Below, in pieces: positions 1-10,519 of a stretch of DNA of 64,000 bases. The stretch spans positions 6,324,001-6,388,000 of the forward strand of contig JAPYXD010000727.1 of the NCBI GenBank assembly GCA_030998225.1, in the 5' to 3' direction. A program made the position numbers and the translations under genes. The first letter of the stretch is position 1, and each line of letters starts with the position of its first letter. The notes beneath the pieces were generated by a model. It worked only from the letters and a program-made list of their open reading frames with translations, searched no databases and was not told where the DNA came from. This DNA comes from Diplolepis rosae (taxonomy: Eukaryota; Arthropoda; Insecta; Hymenoptera; Diplolepididae).

Positions 1-32
1 TGTCAAACTATATTTATAATAGAATTATTTAC

Positions 33-108
33 CTGATAATGCTTGGCACGGTGAAATATAGTCCAGGAATCGAGAACGAGAATTGGCAGGATTCAACTTA
101 GGCTGCAT
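33..108 (-). CDS. Possible first coding exon running off the left edge
   Basis: On the minus strand an ATG at 108 opens 25 codons (MQPKLNPANSRSRFLDYISP then CQALS) ending at CAG|GTAAAT, a good donor, phase 1. Base composition is richer in G and C than the flanks. No further exon is visible, as the gene would continue beyond position 1. Not recognised as any family; could be chance. Confidence 0.28.
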
Positions 109-714
109 ATCTTTCAATGAAAGTTATACTTGATTTGTCTAGCGCAACAGCGAACGCTGCGGTTGTAGTAACCAAAGGAGCTTGGCAGTACACATAAAGA
201 AAATGTATGTGTACTAACCGTTGGGGTACGTATAAAGCTCATTCTAATCATCAACTTTGGTCACAACAACCGAATACACAAAAAAGTCCAAATTACTGTC
301 ATGATAACTATAAAAGTAGTAGCTTCTCTCAACTTTTTTGGTCAAGGCAACTACTGTACAAAAAATTTATGTGCTATGTGCACAGGAACCAAAGCCGATT
401 TCTCTCAGTGTGCCCGCTAAGCGGGCAGATTTTTTAAATTAAAAAACCATTGCGATTTTTTTGAAATGACAAACACAGTAAAACGCAAAATTTCTTCAAG
501 AATCGAATGATATAAAAAAGTCATTTTCGCGAAAAATGTCAATTAACGACCTTTATGCTTTATACGGCAGAATATATATCTCGGGTAAAATCAAATTTTC
601 GTAAACAAAATTATACTAGAAGGTGCAATTCTTAACCAATTTCCATCATTTGAATATAAATTTTTTCTAAATTTACTTTCATAAAATTTCGTGAAAACTA
701 CTTTTTAAAAAAGA
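109..714. other. Unassigned DNA with a short CpG hairpin
   Basis: No gene is supported. A perfect small palindrome GTGCCCGCTAAGCGGGCA at about 410-427 matches GC-rich words seen near 25.16 kb, so it is probably a repeat scrap. A 76-codon open frame at 207..437 shows no recognisable protein. Confidence 0.3.
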
Positions 715-715
715 G

Positions 716-990
716 TTCTCTCTAAACCTGAATCAACAAATTTTCACTGATTGAATCAGTGATTTGCCTTTTCATTGATTCATCCACAGAAATAATATTT
801 AACACTGTTAAATCAGTTAATTTTACTAATTAATCAGTGAAAACAATATTTTCCACCTTTAAATCAGTTACTTTTCACTAAAGTAATCAGTAAAATTTGA
901 CTGATTGACAGTAATCTCTTTTTAACTATTTGAATCGGTCAAATTTCACTGATAATCAGTAGATTTTGACTGATTCAGAAATAGAAAGTT
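716..990 (+). mobile_element. CTCTCTAAAT MITE, copy 1 (decayed)
   Basis: Starts TTCTCTCTAAACCTGAATCA and ends TTTTGACTGATTCAGAAATAG. The body repeats the word ATCAGTGA/TCACTGAT many times. Both termini have point changes, so this is an old copy of the family best seen at 42198 and 42971. Confidence 0.8.
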
Positions 991-2176
991 GGGTGTTATT
1001 ATAAAGTTATTAATATATATCAAATGTGTAATTTATAATGTTTGCTCATCAATTTAAATGAGACTCCTTAGATAGTCTTTTTACTAATTTTGTACATTTC
1101 TGCGCGATTGTAAACAGTTTCAACAAAATAGTATGCTTGAATATTTAAAAATCTCCACCTCTTTAATTAAGTTAGTTAAATAAATATAATAAAAATATTT
1201 TCATAATCGTCTCTAACAAATCTCTAAATTATATATGTAAACTGCAGGTGGAGTTGAAAGTAGATACGTTAACCAATTAAGATAGATTGTAAAAAGATAC
1301 TGTGCAGGGATTTAAAGGGTTAAATGATAAAATCCGATTCTGGATTTAATCCGTTCATCTAAAGCTCTACAATAACATCTAAATGTATCAAAGATACACA
1401 AGTGTAGTCAATTAATGTCAAAAAAACTCCTCGTTTATTAATAAATCATTTTCAAGACGTAGCTTTTCTTAGAAAAATACGATTCGATTGGGAAAAATAT
1501 TGTCAGGATAATTAACAGATTCTTTGAGCATTAGCTAATTATAATTATTCTATGGAATAAGGGGTGACGAGGTACTTGAAATTATTTTCGGTACTATTAG
1601 ACATTTCCTAAATTTAATATATTTTTCATCTCTAATCCAATCTTTTATTGTTATTTTGATCTTTTTATATAAATATTGATTTTTTAATTAATGTTATAAA
1701 TTTTCATGATTTCCATTTGAATTATATAATTATTTATAAAAATAATTGTTATCGGACAGATGAAAGACCCTAAATGAGATTCGTGAATCCTGAAACTCAG
1801 TTACAGTATTCGAATAAGTTCCAGAGGGTCTTTTGTCATGCGTCGTTGGTCACTAATCTGTCTAATCTGCCCTAAATGAAATACTTGCAATTCTTTGCCT
1901 TCATTCTGCTGCCACGTTTAAGTAGGAGGAACCACTTGATCGGGGGGTAGGTAAATTGATGTCATCTAGGATGATATTTAAGGGTGCAAGGGAATAACTA
2001 CAAACAAGCGATATATATAATTCCTCTAACTGGCTACCACATATTTCTGACTCTTATAGGCAGCTCTTATCAAACATTGGCGTAGTTTCTTTAATATTTT
2101 ATAATACTGAAAGATAACGAAAATTATAATTGTCTTTTATTATATTTTAAAGAATACTGGTAAATTTCCACACTGT
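991..2176. other. AT-rich DNA, no gene seen
   Basis: No coding exon, RNA gene or clear element termini were found. The 1740-1960 stretch is less AT-rich but shows no usable open frame. Confidence 0.3.
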
Positions 2177-2178
2177 TA

Positions 2179-2450
2179 CTATCTAAACCTGAATCAGTGA
2201 AATTTACACTGATTGAATTAGTGATTTGCCTTTTCACTGATTCACCAGTGAACAAATATTTTTCACTGTTAAATCAGTTAATTTTCATTGATTCATCAGT
2301 GAGAAAAATATTTTTGACTGTCAAACCAGTCAATTTTCACTGAAATAATCAGTGAAATTTGACTGATTTACAGTAACCTCTTTTTAGCTATTTGAATCAG
2401 TCAAATTTCACTGATAATCAGTAGATTTTGACTGATTCAAATTTAGAGAG
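2179..2450 (+). mobile_element. CTCTCTAAAT MITE, copy 2
   Basis: Begins TACTATCTAAACCTGAATCA and ends GATTCAAATTTAGAGAGTA, with a TA at each end. Same iterated ATCAGTGA words as the other copies. Confidence 0.85.
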
Positions 2451-2739
2451 TATTTTACCATCATTTCAGTTAATAACTTATTAAAATAATTCTGTAGAAT
2501 GTCGAAAACAATTTTTAAAATTACATTTTCATATCAATGTATATACTGAAACAAAAAATATAACAAACAATCTCAAACAATTTACAATGTTTCTCTAACT
2601 GAAGAATATTTTTCTGCTTTCGAACAGTCATAAAGAAATAAATTTTCATACCGTAGGAATCTGATAAGAATTTATTAACTCTACTGGCTTATTATCATGT
2701 CTGTGATTAAAAATACTTTCTGAAGTAAATTTTCCATCA

Positions 2740-2870
2740 AAGAAATCCTATTTTAGCAACATTTTTTCTGTATTTTTTAAAATTTAAAATAAATCATTGA
2801 TGAGGGCTCTGATCAGAGCCGAAACGTCTGATTGACATTCATTTTAATATATACTACACGCATTAAATAT
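2740..2870 (+). mobile_element. 3' tail of a Penelope-like element with a hammerhead-like motif (remnant)
   Basis: TTGATGAGGGCTCTGATCAG followed by AGCCGAAACGTC closely matches the two motifs at 11.95-12.28 kb, and the upstream 45 bases also match (CTGTATTTTT..AATAAAT). The core has C3 of CUGAUGA changed to U. No coding remnant is attached. Confidence 0.5.
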
Positions 2871-3404
2871 TGAGGATGAATATAATTCCTGATTTGAATT
2901 TACTAAAATATTGCATAAATTAGATGGTATCATAAACCTAGAAGAAAGTTTTATTGAAAAATAATTTCTTTGAATCGAACAAATTTAAATAAATTTCTTG
3001 ATTGTTTTTTTCCCTTGAATGTAAAAAATGCATGTCTGCGTAGTCGCATAAGTACATGCCTAATGTGATTTACAGGAATATTTTCTTCAATTTAAAGAAA
3101 AATTGGTCTTCGTTCAAAGATAATAAAATTGAATAAATTACTTCTTAAGTTTTTGCCGGTATTTTATTTGACTCAAACAAATAATAGTAAAAAAAATTTC
3201 TTTCATTTAAAAAAGGCTAAAAAGTGATTTCATGAAATAAAATAAATTTGCATTTGTTCTAAAGGTGTTTTTACTTCGAATTGAAGAAATGAAGTTAAAC
3301 AAACGATTCCATTTTCTAAAATTTCAATGCGATTTTTCATTCTTCGTGGAAATATAGTTACAGAACTGTAATTGCGGACAACACTTTAGTTTTATATTTC
3401 AAAT

Positions 3405-4024
3405 TTAAGGTAGTTTTCATCCACGAAAATTAGACCTCAGGCATAAATAGATGATTTTGTTTTCAAGAATAGCAATATTATTATTGAATAAATAATTTTA
3501 TTAATAAATTTTATTTTTTCCCAAACTTATTTTCTTATTGCTTCGAGCCAAATTTTAAAAAATTATGCGATTCTAATAAATCATGAATCATTTTTTCAGA
3601 GAAAAGATTTCCCACAACTTCATCGTTTCTGATTTTTAAAAATAAATTTTTTAATGGCTGAAATCAATAAAAAAACATTTTCCAGAACGAAATTTTTATA
3701 AACAAATTGCTGAATTTGATAATAATATATTCATTTTCGAAAATTGGAAATGTTTAAGTTGGAGAGAATCTTTTTTTTGAAAAAGTGATTTGTAATTTAT
3801 TAAAATCGCATAATTTTTGAAAATTTGGTAAGAAGCAATAAGAAAAAAAGTTTGGGCAAAAATAAAATTTATTAATGAAATTATTTTTCTGTATTTCAAA
3901 CTTTTTTCATGGAAATTAATCTTTTCTCTTCCAAAATAGCCCTTTAGTAACAATATTGCTATTCTTGAAAGTAAAATTATCTATTTTTGCCTGAGGTCTA
4001 ATTTTCGGGGATCAACTACCTTAA
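3405..4024. mobile_element. Foldback element family 2, copy a
   Basis: Left end TTAAGGTAGTTTTCATCCAC and right end ATCAACTACCTTAA are inverted repeats, and the homology continues inward for about 300 bp on each side (TTAGACCTCAGGC, AATAGCAATATTATTATTGAA). No credible protein is encoded. Other copies lie at 11.6, 17.6, 30.5, 51.4 and 56.8 kb. Confidence 0.8.
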
Positions 4025-4110
4025 AAAATTGCAGAATTTTCACTAAAACGAAGATAACAGACGTTTCTTATTATTCTGAGGTTTTTTTCGTATTTCGCAT
4101 ATTTTGCTTG

Positions 4111-4275
4111 CTCTCTTAACCTGAATCAGTGAAATAGTCATTGATAATATCAGTGAAAATATATGAACTGATGAATCAGTGCCCTGCTTTGATTTCACTC
4201 AGGAACCAGTGAACGCGCCACGTGAACGTAACTTTTGAATCCGCGAATTCTATTTCACTGATTCATTAGTCGAAT
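4111..4275 (+). mobile_element. CTCTCTAAAT MITE, copy 3 (truncated)
   Basis: Starts GCTCTCTTAACCTGAATCAG and keeps several ATCAGTGA words, then decays near 4275 without the GAGAG right end. Confidence 0.6.
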
Positions 4276-5001
4276 TTCAATAATTCTCAAATTGAAGGAA
4301 TGAAATTAAAAAAACGATGTTTCAAATTTAAATAAAACTTTTTTCAGGATGTATCTTTTTAGATAGAATTTGAATAAATTTTCTATTGGAATATCACCAC
4401 AAGATTTAAAAAGGCATCTGTTTTTTACAAGAAATATAAAACAGAAATCAGTAATGCGGAAAAAATGAATCTCATAAGCTAGGAGTGAACGAAATTGAAG
4501 ATCCGATAGAAACAGCATCCAGGTTTACGCTGCTGTTGCTGCCTGACAATACGGTACCCGTCCTCTCGGACGCTTTTTGATCCCCCTGTGCACCCCAACC
4601 CCCATCAAGGGATCGGAGCTGACTTTTATTACACTGTCTCATGTTATGAATGCGATGAACGCTGCTCTGTCGACCCCTTATGTACGCAGCGAGTGGTTAT
4701 GCTTTTTACGATCTGAATCGCATGAGTCGCGATTTGTGACAGATTTAAGTGTTTTCTATTTTTTCAAATCCGAATGGTTTAATACCTAAAATCTATTTTA
4801 AAAACTCATTTGTTGATGTTTTCTTTGAAAAAAGTACTCTAGGAATTAATCCCCTCCCCCTTTTTTATAAGATTCAGTAAGAATTCCTTTGACGTCTCTC
4901 AAATCTTATCGCGATTTAATTATTTTTGAAGTTCAGAAAATCAACGTGCAGAATAATTTTATTTATACGCAGAACTTTGTATTGTATATACATTTTTTCA
5001 T
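4276..5001. other. Unassigned DNA
   Basis: Contains a moderately GC-rich patch at 4520-4720 with a 70-codon open frame that I cannot assign. No splice-compatible partner exon was seen. Confidence 0.25.
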
Positions 5002-5557
5002 GTGCCTCCGGCGCGTAAACTCGATTTTTCGGTACAGTTAAGAGTAGCGCAATGTTGTGCATTACGCTACAGAGGAATGCAATACAAAAATTGAACTGCG
5101 CATGCGCCTATTACGATACAGCGGAGGGTAATCTTCTTCTTATTCTTATTCTTCTTCGTAAAGCGTTGGCATCGTACTTACAACGCCTTGTACATTTGAA
5201 CTGCGCATGCGTCTATTTAAATCCATTACTACTACACAAGATCGATAAAATCAAAATGGCCGGGAATAGTCGCGAAATATCAAGTGTAATGACTAGCGCG
5301 GCAAACAACTACAATACTAGATTAGATTCGAGTGTACGCATAAAAACTCGTATACGCACCAAAGTCACATAAAATAGAATACGTGCTAATGACACAATTC
5401 GGGAAATTACGAGACTCGCAACAATGCTCGCAGGACTGATCGCACCTCGGCTTCGTCTCGGCTACACCTCAACTACGTCTCACCTACGCCTTGGCTTCGA
5501 TCTCCTGCGAGCATTGTCGCTCGTCGCGCAATAACCCTCATTGTGCGCCTAGGCACG
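5002..5557 (+). repeat. CpG-containing repeat A, copy 1
   Basis: Runs from ATGTGCCTCCGGCGCGTAAA to TTGTGCGCCTAGGCACG and matches 8692..9207 for most of its length. It includes CTTCTTCTTATTCTTATTCT and two ACTGCGCATGCGCC-like palindromes. Open frames inside are not shared intact between the two copies, so it is treated as noncoding. Confidence 0.75.
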
Positions 5558-5721
5558 TACACTACCGTTGGAAATTGTGTGCACGGTGCTTGTCATCGCT
5601 ATTAAAAATCACTGCTGACTTTGAACCACGATATCTCGGTGAAAAAAGAGATAGGGGATTTTTTAAAATACAGTTGGAAAGCTTATGAAATTCCACGTCT
5701 AGTGATGCTCAATAAATATTT

Positions 5722-6882
5722 CGATACCCACGTTCTAATATGTCGTATCCCACATTTGGAAAATTTTTCAGGAAACGATAAAAACGTCTTGCTAGCACAA
5801 ATAAATAAATGTAAACAAAATTTTGTTTTATACGTTCATAAAAATGCATAAATAATAATAATTAAAGCAAAAAAAATTATTTAAATAAATTTTATGATAT
5901 TTATGTGGGTTACGCAAGAAGAAAAAATTAAAATGTATTTTAGAAAGAAAATTGATTTAATCGTTTTATAATTAAATATTGTTTCATCCCATACGTAACA
6001 TTTTGCTCTCTTATTTTGTATGGTTTAATTCATAATTATTATAATATAACATTATTGATACATTTTATTTTTACTATCTTTAATATTGCTTAAAACATTT
6101 TTTTTCATTTTAAGTACTCTTAATTTTTTTTTTTTTTTTACTTCAGGTACAGTTTCTTTCTGAGATTGTTGAAAATTTCTTATCCTCTTTCGTCTGGTAT
6201 TATCACAATTTTCTTTATAATTAATATGATTATCTTCAGGTTTTTTAAATCTATTATTAGTACGCAGTACTTTGCTTTTAACACCAAGATTAACTTGATT
6301 AGCTTTTCGTTTCTTACTCTTATTCTTTTCAGTTACATTAACTATATTTTTACTCTCGGCTTCCAAATTTTTTATTGATGGAGATTGGTCAGAAGCAGAG
6401 TCAGTATCATCAATATATTTTATATTATCATAGAAGCAGTGTGTATCTCTCAGCAACACTTTTTTTAATGCCTGTAATTCTTGCCATTTACTTTTGGTTC
6501 TTTTTAATCGATCTACAAACAGAGGTTTCAGCGGATGCTCTAAATTTAATTGGAGTTGTAAAAATATTATTTGTAATTACCTTCTTACTCGTTTTATTAA
6601 ATAATTTCTCAAAATAAACTTAAGACTAATCACAAAATAAAAATTGACTGTCACATCGCTGGCGCTGACTTAACCAATGGATGTGGGATACGACATATTA
6701 GAATTCGTGAAAATCGGCATGTGGGATACGACATATTAGAATATTTATTTAAAAATATTAAATAAACAATTTGACTCACAAGATTTTAATATAAGCTGTA
6801 AAACATTATTATTAATCCATTTATCAAAAAAAGTCAATTTCTCAAATTTTGTGGGATACGACATATTAGAACGTGGGTATCG
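5722..6882. mobile_element. TIR element carrying a basic open frame, 4-bp target duplication
   Basis: TIRs CGATACCCACGTTCTAATAT and its inverse continue for 32 bp. The flanks are ATTT on both sides, and the other arm of the host foldback (near 8515) shows the empty site with a single ATTT, so the 4-bp duplication is directly supported. The TIR word GTGGGATACGACATATTAGA recurs as subterminal direct repeats at 6684 and 6720. Superfamily unknown; a 4-bp duplication would fit Sola, but that is a guess. Confidence 0.8.
6052..6576 (-). CDS. Lys-rich open frame inside the TIR element (no ATG start)
   Basis: 174 codons are open on the minus strand, from just after a TAA at 6579 to the stop at 6052. 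The N-terminal half contains LNLEHPLKPLFVDRLKRTKS and KWQELQALKKVLLRDTHCFY; the C-terminal half is very rich in Lys, Arg and Asn (RKRIRNF, KKKKKLRVLKMKKN). There is no ATG in the useful part, so this is probably an internal or last exon. It may be the element's own protein or a captured host exon; I recognise no domain. It would be a nuclear protein by composition only. Confidence 0.4.
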   Translation of the reverse strand, partial: LQIIFLQLQLNLEHPLKPLFVDRLKRTKSKWQELQALKKVLLRDTHCFYDNIKYIDDTDSASDQSPSIKNLEAESKNIVNVTEKNKSKKRKANQVNLGVKSKVLRTNNRFKKPEDNHINYKENCDNTRRKRIRNFQQSQKETVPEVKKKKKLRVLKMKKNVLSNIKDSKNKMYQ

Positions 6883-7293
6883 ATTTGTTTTTCTTTCTGA
6901 AAATAATAGAGCGGTGAGGAGTTAAAAAAAAATCAATATTTTTTCAAATTCTCTACCTCAACTTCAACTTTTTGCATGACCTAGGAAATTGTTTTTCAAA
7001 ATCTGAAAATTATACGACATAAAGTCTAAAATCTTATCTTTAATTTAAGCCAAGAAAACTTGAAAAATATTCATGGGTACTCGAGATACGAGTAAAAATG
7101 TTAAATCGTATCTGAGTTGAATTTTAATCGAGGATCACGGTTCTCGGCCGGTTTGTTGCTCGCCTCCTTCGTTGAGGCAGGACCGAATAGGCCACGCACA
7201 AAGGTGGCGCTTAAGTGGAGCTCTCTTATATGTTCTTTTATCCAAGAACGTGTTTCCTTTATTTCCTTTCCTTTCATTCTTAGTTCATATTTA

Positions 7294-8031
7294 AAGGGTT
7301 TCCCAATAGGGGTGATATGATTTTGAATGTCCCTATCGGGCTCATTTGAACTGAAATTTTTGACGTCTGCTGTCAGTTGTGATCAGTAAGGTTTGCCATT
7401 TAATCATGAGTAGTTTCACGCTTCCACAACGTTTGGAAATTGTCCAATTATTTTATCAAAATTCGAGAAGTTTTGTCGGTGTTCAAAGAGCATATCGTGC
7501 AAAATATGGTCGTCATTCTGCTCCATCCGCGCTCTCAATTCGTCGAATAATCGATAAGTTGGAGAGTGAATTTACTCTATTGGATACTAAGCCTAAAAAT
7601 CGTATGCGTACCGCACGTTCTACACAGAATATAGCCGCCGTACCGTGAATTGTCCGTGCCACGCCGATCTCAGGAATTGGGCCTGTCCAGGATGACTACC
7701 TGGCGTATTTTGCGATTGGATCTTGGCCTGCATCCCTATAAGATCATTCTGGCCCAAGAACTGAAGCCTAATGACCATCGTTTGCGTCGGGAGTTCGCGG
7801 ATTGGGCTCTGGAATCAATTGAAAATTATCCCAATTTTCATCAAAAAATCATCTTTTCTGATGAGGCGCATTTTTGGCTCAAGTCTCGGGGGACGTTTGG
7901 CCGATATATTGTTTAAATCATAAATGGCATAGAATATCCAATATAATAAAAAAGATTTCGATCAATTCCGAATGAATATTCAGTGTTTTTTTTTCAATTT
8001 CAAAACATATCACCCTTATTGGGAAACCCTT
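7294..8031 (+). mobile_element. Non-autonomous IS630/Tc1-mariner element with DUF4817-type ORF, copy 1
   Basis: TA|AAGGGTTTCCCAATAGGGG and CCTTATTGGGAAACCCTT|TA bound 738 bp. It is nested in foldback copy A: the host sequence TAGTTCATATT..ACAATGACTATT is interrupted exactly at the TA. The near-identical sister copy lies inverted at 14971..15709. Confidence 0.92.
7407..7916 (+). pseudogene. Internally deleted transposase, frameshifted
   Basis: Starts at ATG 7407 (MSSFTLPQRLEIVQLFYQNS), a DUF4817-like helix-turn-helix N-terminus of IS630/Tc1-type transposases. A 20-bp loss near 7644 relative to the sister copy breaks the frame. Reading resumes at SQELGLSRMTTWRILRLDLG and reaches FSDEAHFWL, the first catalytic Asp block, then jumps to a stop. 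The second and third acidic residues are absent, so no active enzyme can be made. Confidence 0.85.
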
Positions 8032-8691
8032 TACAATGACTATTAAAATTTTTATTAATGTTCTAGTTTATAAGAATTTTAAGAAATAAAAAATGTTTGC
8101 ATATCATTGTTCTATTCGTTAATATGGGGATAATATTGGATTTAAATAATTTTTAATAATCACAAATAACAATAAATATTTTTTTAAATTTAGAATAATT
8201 AGAAATAAAAATGACTAATGAACAGAATCAAAAATACATATAAGAGGGCTCCCTTTAAGCGTCACCTTTGTGCGTGGCCTATTCGGTCCTGCCTCAACAT
8301 TTTTAATCGTATCTCGGGTACCCATGAATATTTTTCAAGTTTTCTTGGCTTAAATTAAAGATAAGATTTTAGACTTTATGTCATATCATTTTCCGATTTT
8401 GAAAAAAAATTTCCTAGGTCATGGAAAAAGTTGAAGTTGAGGTATAGAATTTGAAAAAATATTGATTTTTTTTTTAACTCCTCACTGCTCTATTATTTTC
8501 AGAAAGTCAAACAAATATTTATTCAGCAGCACTAGACGTGGAATTTCATAAGCTTTCCAACTGTATTTTAAAAAATGCCCTATCACTTTTTTTCACCGAG
8601 ATATCGTGGTTCAAAGTCAGCAGTGATTTTTAATAGCGATGACAAGCACCGTGCGCAAAATTTCCGACGGTAGTGTAATATACTATTTTTT

Positions 8692-9207
8692 ATGTGCCTC
8701 CGGCGCGTAAACTCGTTTTTACGCTATAGTCGAGAGTAGCGTTATGCTGTGTATTACGCTACAGAGGAATGCAATGCAAAAATTTAACTGCGCATGGGCC
8801 TATTACGATGCAGCGGAGCGTAATCTTCTTCTTATTCTTATTCTTCTGCGTAAAGCGTTGGCACCGTACTGACAAAGCCTTGTACATTTGAACTGCGCAT
8901 GCGTCTATTACAATACGCTACTACTACACAAGATCGAGAAAATCAAAATGGCCAGAAGTATTGGCGAAATGTCATGTGAGATGGGCGATAATCACGGCAA
9001 TTTCGACCTTTTCAGATTGGATTCGAGTGTACGCAGAAAAACTCGTAAATGCGCCGAAGTTACATAAAATAGAATATACGCCAATGCACACAATTCGGGT
9101 AATTATGAGACTCGCTTAAAATGCTCGCAAGACTGATCGCGCCTCGGCTTCGTCTCGGCTTTGTCTTATTGTCACGTAATAACCCTCATTATGCGCCTAG
9201 GCATATA
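8692..9207 (+). repeat. CpG-containing repeat A, copy 2
   Basis: Matches copy 1 from ATGTGCCTCCGGCGCGTAAA to TATGCGCCTAGGCAT with scattered substitutions and a deletion near 9165. With foldback copy A removed, copies 1 and 2 are nearly adjacent, as a head-to-tail pair. Confidence 0.75.
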
Positions 9208-9649
9208 ATATACTATTTCGTTATTGTTTTAGGAACAATTTCATTTCTGCAGCTTAGTTATCACACTTTTAAGGTATAAATGTCGTAAATACAAAAATCA
9301 GGTCTTTGGAAACAAGATTTTTTATGAGTTTAAGACCTGAAATTATGTTATCAATCGGGTCTTCTGAAAGTAAAAACATTATTTTTTATGTAAAACTTAA
9401 AAATTTAAGATAAATAATACTTTTAAGGGCATGTGATACTCAAGAAATTAGCAAATTTAATTGATTTTAGGATTCTACATGTTTGAGTCCAAGGTACATA
9501 AAATTTTGTTTCCCAAATTTCGGAAATGTTAGAGAAGATAAAAACGGACGTGGATTTTCATAAATTATGACTTATATTTTCGGGGAAAATATTCCCTACA
9601 ATTCTCCTGTTTTAAATTTTTTAAATAAACTCTTTAATGCATTAAATCG
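9208..9649. other. AT-rich DNA, no gene seen
   Basis: Contains AAGGGCATGTGATACTCAAG at about 9424, which recurs at 42894 next to a fragment related to the element at 9654, so this is probably flanking repeat sequence. Confidence 0.3.
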
Positions 9650-9653
9650 TTAA

Positions 9654-10519
9654 GGGGGTATTCTAGTCTAGAAAGTTGAAAAAATTAAAAAATTTTTTTT
9701 TCATATTACGATAGTTTAGATATTCAAGAATATCTCCTTAAAAGGATTTAACGAAATGTAAGTTATATATACTGTTTTATCAGTTAGACCGTCTGAAACT
9801 AACATAAAAACTTTAAACGCGTTTTTCTCTAAACTACTTTTTTCGAAACATTTGTCACATAATCTCAAATTCTAATCTAGCGATTTTCTTGAAATTTGGC
9901 ACGAATTTTATTTATATATCCCTCTTTGGTAGGAACCAAGAAAAAATCAAAATTTGCAATTTCTTCTATTTTTTAAAAATTCAAAACCGCTAACAAATAA
10001 CTGAAAAAAATCTACCTCTTTTTTGAGTAGCAGCTATTTTGCAGGAAAATTTTTTTTTTCGTTTTTCCTAGTTCCTACGATAATGATATTTGCACTGATG
10101 AAGAATTTACCTTTTTTTTTTTCTCTTCCAGATGATTAGAAGGGTGGGAATCGTGACAAGATGGACACGATCTTTTCTTTCCCCCTCTACTTTAACAGCG
10201 TGTAACTTTGCGAGATATTTAATTTTTTTTGAAAATTTTTTTGTGAATTTTTAAAATATAAATAAATAAATGATAAAAAAATGGATGGTTAAAAATTTGA
10301 TTGCTTTTTTATTGACCGTCAAAAAACGACCGAAATTCGGGCTTCTACACTGAGAAAAAAATTTATCCAACAAAACTTTTTTTGTTCTCCTGACAGAATT
10401 TTATTAATATAGCAAAATATTTTGTTGTCACAACAAAAGACTTTTGTTAGCTAAATACTAACAAAATATTTTTGTTGATTTGACAAAACTGTTTTCTCAG
10501 TGTAGACTAGAATACCCCC
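9654..10519. mobile_element. TTAA-flanked TIR element, GGGGGTATTCTAGTC type
   Basis: Left TTAA|GGGGGTATTCTAGTCTAGA; right TAGACTAGAATACCCCC then ATAA, where TTAA has decayed. TTAA targets are typical of piggyBac and Kolobok elements. No transposase frame is present. A related fragment without the inner MITE lies at 42680..42890. Confidence 0.7.
10348..10502. mobile_element. 155-bp CACTGAG-ended element made of ACAAAA/TTTTGT words
   Basis: TA|CACTGAGAAAAAAATTT and GTTTTCTCAGTG|TA. The body is a chain of ACAAAA and TTTTGT words that pair with one another. The empty site is preserved in the related element near 42877 (CCTGTAGACC), which proves a TA duplication. Confidence 0.85.

Larger units (their letters stand above)
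5560..8675. mobile_element. Foldback element family 1, copy A (with two nested insertions)
   Basis: TA|CACTACCGTTGGAAATTGTG at the left and CCGACGGTAGTG|TA at the right. The arms are inverted repeats of about 600 bp each (the GCACGGTGCTTGTCATCGCT block, the AATCACTGCTGACTTTGAA block). Removing the elements at 5722..6882 and 7294..8031 gives a body like copy B at 34757..37116. Flanking TA duplication suggests a Tc1/mariner-type transposase in trans. Confidence 0.85.

Noticed and set aside
5052..5688. Frames of 106 and 65 codons near repeat A
   Set aside because: The homologous copy at 8692..9207 does not keep them open, so they are chance.
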